From: Bryobacterales bacterium
GTDB taxonomy: Bacteria > Acidobacteriota > Terriglobia > Bryobacterales > Bryobacteraceae
Assembly: GCA_020851655.1 (NCBI GenBank)
Contig: JADZCI010000025.1
Coordinates: 1-33,196 of the forward strand
Direction: 5' to 3'
Length of the DNA stretch: 33,196 nt
Both the position numbers and the translations under genes were made by a program. Positions 27,812 through 33,196 of the stretch are shown in pieces. Position 1 is the first letter of the stretch, and each line of letters starts with the position of its first letter. Below the pieces are notes generated by a model. The model was given only the letters and a program-made list of their open reading frames with translations, did no database searches and was not told where the DNA came from.

Positions 27812-29019
27812 TGCGCGTAGTCACTTTCCTGCCAGCGCCGCGCTTCAAAATTGCCGCCGCGCATCGACTCCAATACCGGCGGTATCAATAGAAACGGCAG
27901 CGCCAGCCAGATCCAGAATGTCTGCGGCACGTCCCGCCGCACCGAAATACGTCCCATGAATTTCCGCCCCGCATCGATTTCCGGGTCAATGCGGAGATAA
28001 TACCGCCCCGCCGCCACGTTCGGCACGATCACCGTGTCCTGCGCGCCGACATTCCGGGCAAATTCGATGGCGCGCCCGGTGCCCTGGTTCACCAGACCCA
28101 GATGATAGTATCCGCTGCCCTCCGTGCGGATCTCGATCGCCGCGTTCGAGGTGCGCCCGGGCAAGTCAAACGTGCCCGTAATCACCTGCTGCCCGTTGGC
28201 CAGTTGCAGGGCCGAATCGTAAACCTGCTTGTTCTGCGACAGAAAGCGCAAGCCGGCCAGCAACGCCAGCCAGATGAGAAAGAATTTGAAGAACACGCCC
28301 CACAGCGATCCGCCGCTGGTTTGCGGAGCGGGCTGGTTTGCGAACACGCCTTGCGCGGGCGGCGGCGCACCCGGCAACTGGAACGCCTGCCAGACCGCCG
28401 CACCCTCGATGTACTCGCTCCGCGACCAGGTCACCTCGTCTTCGGTCGTCTCCGCCGACAGCATGAGCGGCGGCGCGATGAAATCTTCCGTCTGCACCTG
28501 CTCACCCGTGCGCACCTGCCACGGAAATTCGCCCATCACAAACGTCGTCGTGGCCAGCGCGGTTTGAAAATGCCGGAACGTGATCCCGCGGTGAACAACC
28601 GCTTTCCTGCCTCCGGCGGTCGTGAACAGGGGTACTTCAGGCAGCGTTCTGACGTCGTTCCAATGGCCGTTGTAGACCGTCAAGTAACGGAACCCCTCAT
28701 ACGGGTTGAACAGCAGATATTCGTGCCAGGAGTAGTCCGTCCCGTCGATCGTGACCGTCCGCACCTGGAAGCCGATCACCTCGTACAGCGTGTTGCGGAT
28801 CTTGCCGCGCTTGCCCAGCGGGATGAGGGGTTGCACCCGCGTCCGTTCGTCGAAGCGCTGCAGGATGGTGACCTCCGGCGTGCTCGCATCGAGGATTGAA
28901 AGGCACTGGATGCATACGGCCGAACGCGTGTGCGCAAATCCGCGAAGCTCGACATTCCCGCCGCAGTTGGGGCAGGTGAGGGCGCGGGCGTGAACCACCG
29001 GCTGCGACCCGGTTACCAT
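27808..29019 (-). CDS. DUF4178 protein with N-terminal zinc ribbon and two transmembrane segments
   Basis: A 403-residue protein. It begins with a zinc ribbon (Cys16, Cys19, Cys36, Cys39: CPNCG and CIQC), followed by a DUF4178 beta-rich domain (about 65-165, with YEVIGFQVRTVTIDGTDYSWHEY split around Trp98), a Pro-rich linker, TM1 (239-260), an extracytoplasmic beta-rich segment (about 262-366), and TM2 (368-385) with a short tail. The periplasmic segment between two TM helices suggests a sensor or a binding module, with the DUF4178 part in the cytoplasm. DUF4178 is an uncharacterised family often found near DUF350 and polyamine genes. It overlaps neighbours by 7 and 4 bases. Confidence 0.8.
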   Translation of the reverse strand: MVTGSQPVVHARALTCPNCGGNVELRGFAHTRSAVCIQCLSILDASTPEVTILQRFDERTRVQPLIPLGKRGKIRNTLYEVIGFQVRTVTIDGTDYSWHEYLLFNPYEGFRYLTVYNGHWNDVRTLPEVPLFTTAGGRKAVVHRGITFRHFQTALATTTFVMGEFPWQVRTGEQVQTEDFIAPPLMLSAETTEDEVTWSRSEYIEGAAVWQAFQLPGAPPPAQGVFANQPAPQTSGGSLWGVFFKFFLIWLALLAGLRFLSQNKQVYDSALQLANGQQVITGTFDLPGRTSNAAIEIRTEGSGYYHLGLVNQGTGRAIEFARNVGAQDTVIVPNVAAGRYYLRIDPEIDAGRKFMGRISVRRDVPQTFWIWLALPFLLIPPVLESMRGGNFEARRWQESDYAQ

Positions 29020-29648
29020 CCTTCAAACTCCCGCAATCCCTTCATAGACAACTCTTCGAAGCCCACGGCGCGTCCCAGATAAAGCAGCGGCGGCGTTTCG
29101 GAATAGTCGATGGTCCCGAAACGCCCGTCGGACGTGCGCAGGTCGGCGAACAGCATGGTCGAGTGGTCTTGCGTCGTGAACGGCAGGTCGCCCTCGAATC
29201 CTTCGTAGCGGGCGCGCGTCAGCGTTGTCGCAAAGTACTCGGCGCCGTGCAATGCGAAGGCTTGTCCCCGGCGGATTGCGCCCGGCTCGGGCAGCGTCCC
29301 AGGCTGGTCCACAAGAAACGATACGGCGTACTCGGCCTGCGCGTCACTCAGCCAGCCCGACCGTCCGTCGTTGAACACGATGTGCCACTCGTTCCAGCGG
29401 CCCTGCTCCCAGGCATACGCGATTCGCCCCACCACCACGAAGGCCCGGTTCTCGAAAATTCCTTCGGTTCGCAGTTGAATCGGCGAAGCGTCGGGCGGCA
29501 GGTCCGCCACCGTGCCAATCTTCTCCAGGTCCACGTCGTGACGCACGATAATGGCGTGGCAATAAGGGCATGCGGTTTGAACCGCGCTCGACCACAGGAA
29601 ACTCAGCGGAGCACCGCACCCGGGACAGAGCGCGTTTTGCGCCGTCAT
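29013..29648 (-). CDS. DUF4178 protein with N-terminal zinc ribbon, soluble
   Basis: A 211-residue protein with a zinc ribbon (Cys8, Cys11, Cys27, Cys30: CPGCG and CPYC) and a DUF4178 domain (about 60-205; WNEWHIVFNDGRSGWLSDA is the characteristic stretch). It has no hydrophobic segments, so it is the cytoplasmic partner of the membrane DUF4178 protein downstream; the two are paralogues in domain order but diverged. Its ATG overlaps the speD stop by four bases. Function unknown: a zinc-ribbon adaptor that recognises a modified substrate or another operon protein is one possibility. Confidence 0.82.
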   Translation of the reverse strand: MTAQNALCPGCGAPLSFLWSSAVQTACPYCHAIIVRHDVDLEKIGTVADLPPDASPIQLRTEGIFENRAFVVVGRIAYAWEQGRWNEWHIVFNDGRSGWLSDAQAEYAVSFLVDQPGTLPEPGAIRRGQAFALHGAEYFATTLTRARYEGFEGDLPFTTQDHSTMLFADLRTSDGRFGTIDYSETPPLLYLGRAVGFEELSMKGLREFEGW

Positions 29649-29992
29649 GAGTAGGGCCTTTCCAGCCTCCGGACCTGTACGTCCTCCGCCCCGAATTCAC
29701 GGCGGAGATACGCGGCAAAGTCCCATTCCGGCCGCGGACGGCAGCAAAACACGTTGAGGCATAGCGAGCCATGTTCCGGAAACGTGTGGCAGGCTACGTG
29801 GGATTCAGCCAACAGCGTCAGCCCAGTGATGCCGCCGGGCCCGGCAAACTGGTGCCACAACGGGGCCTCCACCGGATGCAGCCCCAGTTCCGCGATCAGC
29901 GCCGCAAACAGCGTGCGCAGTTTCCCCGGGTCCCTTAGCGAGGCCGGATCGCACTGGTGCGCCTCGACCACCCACTCACATCCAGAATCCAT
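29645..29992 (-). CDS. speD: S-adenosylmethionine decarboxylase proenzyme
   Basis: Makes decarboxylated SAM, the aminopropyl donor. At 115 residues it is the short bacterial class, made as a proenzyme that self-cleaves to form a pyruvoyl cofactor. The cleavage site is Glu63-Ser64 (LLAESHVACHTFPEHG), the processing histidine is His69 and the catalytic cysteine lies in NVFCC (Cys84 best matches the family position). All residues needed for activity are present. It lies between the SPFH gene (22-base gap) and DUF4178 (4-base overlap), with the SpeE-like acceptor enzyme four genes downstream. No arginine or ornithine decarboxylase is in the window, so the amine acceptor comes from elsewhere or is not a free diamine. 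Confidence 0.92.
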   Translation of the reverse strand: MDSGCEWVVEAHQCDPASLRDPGKLRTLFAALIAELGLHPVEAPLWHQFAGPGGITGLTLLAESHVACHTFPEHGSLCLNVFCCRPRPEWDFAAYLRREFGAEDVQVRRLERPYS

Positions 29993-30014
29993 GACCGGTT
30001 GAGATGAAGCGCGA

Positions 30015-31079
30015 TCAGACTTGCGGCTGCGCGGTTCCGCACTCGCCGCAGAACTTGGAAGCGCGCGGAATCTTGGCGCCGCAGTTGAAGCAGAACTTGG
30101 TATCCGGCGCGGCGGCAGTCGCGGACGGCGCCGCCGTGGGCGTAGTTGGTGCGGCCGGCGTTGCTGGCGCGGGCGGCGTTGCCGGTGCGGTCGGCTGCGG
30201 ATTCATTGCGCCGGTGAAGGCGCCCGCCATGGTTTGCGCCAGCCCCACGCCCGCTCCCAAACCCACGCCCAGCCCGGCCATTCCGCTGCCCTCGTTGGCC
30301 GCGGCAATCGGCAGCGACTGCGCCGCCTGGTACTGCGTGTACTGCTGCATGTTGCCGATCATGTTCATGCCGATGCGTTCGTCCAGCCGCTTCTGAAGTT
30401 CTTCCGGCAGCGAGAGGTTCTCCACCACAAACGTGTCGAGCGCCACGCCGAAGCCGGCAAAGACCGGAGTCAGAGCGGTCTTGATGACCTCGCCGACTTC
30501 CACCATGTTCGCCGCCATGTCCAGAAACGGAATCTTCGATTCCGCAAAAGCATCGCTCATCCGGCTGATGATCGTATTGCGTAGCTGCCCCTCGAACTCG
30601 GCGGTGCGATAGATGTCGCGTGTGCCGCTGACCTTCAAGTGGAACTGTTTCGGATTCTCGATATGCCACGAGTAGATGCCGAACCCGCGGAGGCGGATCG
30701 CGCCAAACTCCTTGTCCCGAATCGTCACCGGCTGCGATGTGCCCCACTTCTGGTTCACCTGTTGGCGGGTCGAGAAGTAGTAAACGTCGCTCTTGAACGG
30801 CGACTGGAACAGCTTGTCCCAGTTCTTGAGATAGGTCAGCACGGGCAAGGTCTGCGTGTTGAGCGTGTACAGTCCGGGGCCGAAAATGTCCGCCGCCTGG
30901 CCTTCGTTGACAAACATCGCCGCCTGGGACTCACGGACCGTCAGCTTGGCGCCGTTTTGGATTTCCAAATCCTGCATCGGATACCGCCATGCCAGAATGC
31001 CATCCTCCGGTTCCGTCCATTGGATGACGTCGATGAACTGCTTCCCGATGAAGTTCTTGAGAGTGTCGCCGATGCTCAT
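30015..31079 (-). CDS. SPFH domain / YdjI-like protein with C-terminal zinc ribbon
   Basis: A 354-residue protein closely resembling B. subtilis YdjI, the SPFH-type member of the pspA-ydjGHI membrane-stress operon: the opening KQFIDVIQWTEPEDGILAWR, TVRESQAAMFVNEGQAADIF and YYFSTRQQVNQKWGTS are family signatures. SPFH domain about 20-235; then a Gln/Gly-rich stretch with a glycine-rich hydrophobic segment (265-292); a Pro/Ala/Thr linker (293-325); and a zinc ribbon (Cys330, Cys333, Cys344, Cys347). SPFH proteins oligomerise on membranes and mark microdomains. As first gene of the operon it could gather the other products at the membrane. No Shine-Dalgarno is evident before the ATG at 31077-31079. 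Confidence 0.88.
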   Translation of the reverse strand: MSIGDTLKNFIGKQFIDVIQWTEPEDGILAWRYPMQDLEIQNGAKLTVRESQAAMFVNEGQAADIFGPGLYTLNTQTLPVLTYLKNWDKLFQSPFKSDVYYFSTRQQVNQKWGTSQPVTIRDKEFGAIRLRGFGIYSWHIENPKQFHLKVSGTRDIYRTAEFEGQLRNTIISRMSDAFAESKIPFLDMAANMVEVGEVIKTALTPVFAGFGVALDTFVVENLSLPEELQKRLDERIGMNMIGNMQQYTQYQAAQSLPIAAANEGSGMAGLGVGLGAGVGLAQTMAGAFTGAMNPQPTAPATPPAPATPAAPTTPTAAPSATAAAPDTKFCFNCGAKIPRASKFCGECGTAQPQV

Positions 31080-31093
31080 AGGGTTTCTGAGTC

Positions 31094-31099
31094 AGTATA
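31094..31099 (-). promoter_or_regulatory. Possible -10 element of the polyamine operon
   Basis: TATACT on the minus strand, 14 bases before the SPFH ATG. A transcript starting about 7 bases downstream would have a leader of only some 7 bases, in line with the missing Shine-Dalgarno. No good -35 is seen 16-18 bases upstream. Confidence 0.3.
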
Positions 31100-31191
31100 C
31101 GTCCACTTTCCGGTGGTTGTTCCGAAAATCGGCGCCGCCGGCCAAGCCTGCCCGCAACCGCCGCTGAATCAATAGGTGGACGGAGGATTGC

Positions 31192-32010
31192 TTACGGGAC
31201 ATCGAAGACCGCCAGCACCGGAAAGTGGTCCGAAGGATAGCGCGCACCCTGGTGGCTGGTGATGGCTTCGGCGTACTTCACGGTCCACGGCGCGCGAAAC
31301 AGGATCCAGTCGATGCGGCTCGTCCGGGGTGTGCCGCGGAACCCGTGAAACGTGCCTTCCGGCCCTTTCCGTTCGGCGGCTTCCTTCCAGGCATCCTTCA
31401 TCAAGGGTGCGATGATGCCGTACGCCGGCCCGCCAGCCGGCGCATTGAAGTCGCCCGTAAGCACCACCGGCATCGATTCGTCGTACAGCGCAATTCGCGA
31501 GGCGATCAGGCGCAGACTCTTTTCCCGAGCCGCCTCGTCCACGTCGCGATGCGCCAGGTGCGTGTTCAGGTGCAGAAAGCGCTTGCCGGATGGCTTGATC
31601 TCAAAAAGCCCCCACGTCACCATGCGCGGCAGGCTCATGTCCCAGGACACGCTGCCCGGTTTTTCGGGAGTCTCGGACAGCCAGAAGTTCCCGGAGTCCA
31701 GCAAATTGAGGCGGTCTTTCTTGTAGAACACGCCCATGTGCTCGTCCTCCTGATTCCCGCGCCGGCTCAGGCCGAACCACGCATACTCCGGCAGTTTCTC
31801 GACGATGTACTGCCCCTGCTCGTAAAACAGTTCCTGCGTGCCCATCACGTCGGGAGCGTTCGATTTGACGGTCTCAACCAGCAGGTCGCGCCGCGCCGTC
31901 CACACGTCCGCGCCATCGTTGGGATTCGGATAGCGGACGTTGAACGTCATCACTCGCAGCGGTTCGGCGGCCAGCGAAGCAGCCAGAAGACACAAGAGCA
32001 GTCGCCTCAT
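31192..32010 (-). CDS. Secreted endonuclease/exonuclease/phosphatase family protein
   Basis: A 272-residue exported hydrolase of the EEP (DNase I-like) fold. A signal peptide (MRRLLLCLLAASLAAE) is followed by all family motifs: Asn24 (MTFNVRY), Glu60 (GTQELF), His151 (NTHLAH), Asp187 and Asn189 (TGDFNAP), Asp234 (SRIDWILF) and the terminal Asp261-His262 (SDHFPV). Members cleave phosphodiesters in nucleic acids, sphingolipids or inositol phosphates; this secreted subtype is common beside carbohydrate-use genes but its substrate cannot be told. Starts at GTG 32034 or TTG 32025 are also possible, the latter having AGGAGG at a good distance; the ATG at 32010 gives the cleanest signal peptide. Confidence 0.85.
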   Translation of the reverse strand: MRRLLLCLLAASLAAEPLRVMTFNVRYPNPNDGADVWTARRDLLVETVKSNAPDVMGTQELFYEQGQYIVEKLPEYAWFGLSRRGNQEDEHMGVFYKKDRLNLLDSGNFWLSETPEKPGSVSWDMSLPRMVTWGLFEIKPSGKRFLHLNTHLAHRDVDEAAREKSLRLIASRIALYDESMPVVLTGDFNAPAGGPAYGIIAPLMKDAWKEAAERKGPEGTFHGFRGTPRTSRIDWILFRAPWTVKYAEAITSHQGARYPSDHFPVLAVFDVP

Positions 32011-32050
32011 GCTGCTATTCTGCAACAGCGCCACCCTCCTGATCTCCTAG

Positions 32051-33196
32051 TCAAAACGAGAATCGCGCGCCTAGCTGAAACTGACGCGGCGTGCCCACCA
32101 CCGCCGAAATGATCCCCGCCCCGGTGCTGCCGACAGCGGAGCCAGGCAGATCGAATTGCGGCGTGTTGGTCAGATTGAACACTTCAGCCCGGAACTGGAT
32201 CTTCGTCCGCTCCGTCGGCGAGAAATCCTTGAACAGGGAATAGTCGATCTGAAAACGGCCCGGCCCGCGCAGGATGTTGCGCCCGCCGTTGCCGAACGTG
32301 AAAGTCGCCGGCACTCCCCACGCCGCGCCTGGTGTGTTGAACGACGTGTCGTACCACTTTGCCGGGTCGGGATTGTCGATCTTGCCGCTCTTGAACCGGT
32401 TGGGACGGCTGCCGCCCGCATTGCTGACCGACGTGTTCAGAACCGGAGTAAACGGCAGGCCGGTCTGTGCCGTCAGAATCGTGTTCATGTCCCAGCCGCC
32501 GGCGATCGCGTTCACCACGCGCGAACTGGAGGAAAACCTCCGCCCATTGCCGAACGGAATACCGTAGTTGGCCGACAGCGTGAAGCGGTGCGCAATGTCA
32601 AAGCCGCTCAGCCCGCGGTCGTTCCGGATATAGCGGCGGTCCTGCGGAATCGGACCATTATCGGCGCCGCCGAACGCGTTGGCCACGTCGTCAATTGACT
32701 TCGCCCACGTATAAGCCCCCAGGAACCCAAGTCCATTGCGAAAACGGCGCTCCAGCGTGGCTTGCAGTGAGTGATAGGCCGACAACCCGTCGAACACGTT
32801 GTAGGTGGCGCTCACCACGTTCGGAGCAATCGTGTACGGCGGACGGCGAGGACCCGCCGCGCCCGGTCCCGGAACCGGCTGATTGTAGTCGTACGTGTAG
32901 TCCAGCCGGCGGCCCAAATTGCCCACGTATCCAATCTTCGCCACCATGTCCCACATCACTTCCTGCTGAACCTGCAAACTGAACTGCATGGCATAGCCCG
33001 AGCGGAAATTCGGATCGATGGCGATCATCCCACCCGACGGATGGTCCGCGACGAAACCGAAATCCAGGTTCGGAATCGGCGGCAGCCCGTCCTGCACCCG
33101 GCGCGGGTTGTTCACAAACTGGTTGATGTCGATGATGTTGATCGGACCAAACGGAAGCTGGCGGTGCCGCCGGAAATATGCCCCTTCACTGCCCGA
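32051..33196 (-). CDS. TonB-dependent receptor, Oar-like, C-terminal part (cut by window edge)
   Basis: The frame is open to the right edge; 381 residues are visible. They form the C-terminal half of an outer-membrane beta-barrel with alternating aromatic strands: MQFSLQVQQEVMWDMVAKIG, GLGFLGAYTWAKSIDD, FTLSANYGIPFGNG, QFRAEVFNLTNTPQF and a final QFQLGARFSF ending in phenylalanine, the outer-membrane insertion signal. This style, with AYTWAKSIDD and NLTNTPQF, is typical of the large carboxypeptidase-regulatory-domain/TonB receptors of Acidobacteriota. The N-terminal regulatory and plug domains lie outside. The ligand is unknown, possibly oligosaccharides or peptides. It ends 41 bases upstream of the EEP hydrolase gene, same strand, which could be cotranscribed. 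Confidence 0.85.
   Translation of the reverse strand, partial: SGSEGAYFRRHRQLPFGPINIIDINQFVNNPRRVQDGLPPIPNLDFGFVADHPSGGMIAIDPNFRSGYAMQFSLQVQQEVMWDMVAKIGYVGNLGRRLDYTYDYNQPVPGPGAAGPRRPPYTIAPNVVSATYNVFDGLSAYHSLQATLERRFRNGLGFLGAYTWAKSIDDVANAFGGADNGPIPQDRRYIRNDRGLSGFDIAHRFTLSANYGIPFGNGRRFSSSSRVVNAIAGGWDMNTILTAQTGLPFTPVLNTSVSNAGGSRPNRFKSGKIDNPDPAKWYDTSFNTPGAAWGVPATFTFGNGGRNILRGPGRFQIDYSLFKDFSPTERTKIQFRAEVFNLTNTPQFDLPGSAVGSTGAGIISAVVGTPRQFQLGARFSF

Larger units (their letters stand above)
24425..31079 (-). other. Eight-gene polyamine/SPFH/DUF4178/DUF350 operon
   Basis: Eight minus-strand genes run from 31079 to 24425 with gaps of 22 and 16 bases, four overlaps (4, 7, 4 and 22 bases) and one exact abutment. 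Order: SPFH protein, SpeD, DUF4178 (211 residues), DUF4178 with two TM segments (403 residues), a 62-residue membrane peptide, DUF350, membrane SpeE-like aminopropyltransferase, FAD amine-oxidase-like protein. Such packing implies one transcript. The content couples decarboxylated-SAM/aminopropyl chemistry to membrane and scaffold proteins. Confidence 0.85.

Overview
The window is GC-rich, gene-dense bacterial DNA with no tRNA, rRNA, insertion sequence, prophage gene or CRISPR array that I can recognise. The best fit is an Acidobacteriota genome, probably from the Solibacter/Bryobacter side of the phylum. Reasons: an Oar-type TonB-dependent receptor (right edge), many exported peptidases and hydrolases, a proline-rich secreted protein of a type I associate with this phylum, and twin-arginine leaders on enzymes that are usually cytoplasmic. 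This placement is inference; no marker gene was searched.

Layout. 1-1387 (minus): the start of accB, preceded by an Xaa-Pro peptidase. 1483-2706 (minus): a galactonate-dehydratase-like enolase-superfamily enzyme. 2777-6408 (plus): alaS, translationally coupled to a YpdA-type flavoprotein. 6391-8505 (minus): a large GT-C-like membrane glycosyltransferase. 8678-9688 (plus): rsgA. 9711-10880 (minus): a flavin monooxygenase. 10931-18602 (plus): an export-oriented run of an alpha/beta hydrolase, M1 metallopeptidase, unknown membrane protein, S66 carboxypeptidase, esterase and proline-rich secreted protein. 18599-19381 (minus): a crotonase-fold protein. 19439-23127 (plus): an M28 peptidase coupled to a membrane protein with a PI-PLC-like domain. 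23048-24334 (minus): a second flavin monooxygenase.

The most interesting part is 24425-31079 (minus), eight tightly packed genes in transcription order: an SPFH/YdjI-like protein with a zinc ribbon, S-adenosylmethionine decarboxylase (SpeD), two zinc-ribbon DUF4178 proteins, a 62-residue membrane peptide, a DUF350 membrane protein, an aminopropyltransferase (SpeE-like) fused to a multi-TM domain, and an FAD amine-oxidase-like protein with a twin-arginine-like N-terminus. SpeD and SpeE supply aminopropyl-transfer chemistry, while almost everything else is membrane or scaffold-like. I read it as a membrane-localised polyamine system, possibly an envelope-stress system that makes or attaches a polyamine-type group at the membrane. 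Its components are known families; the function of the whole is inferred.

31192-32010 (minus) is a secreted endonuclease/exonuclease/phosphatase-fold protein, and 32051-33196 (minus) is the C-terminal part of the TonB-dependent receptor. No gene-free stretch exceeds about 170 bases.
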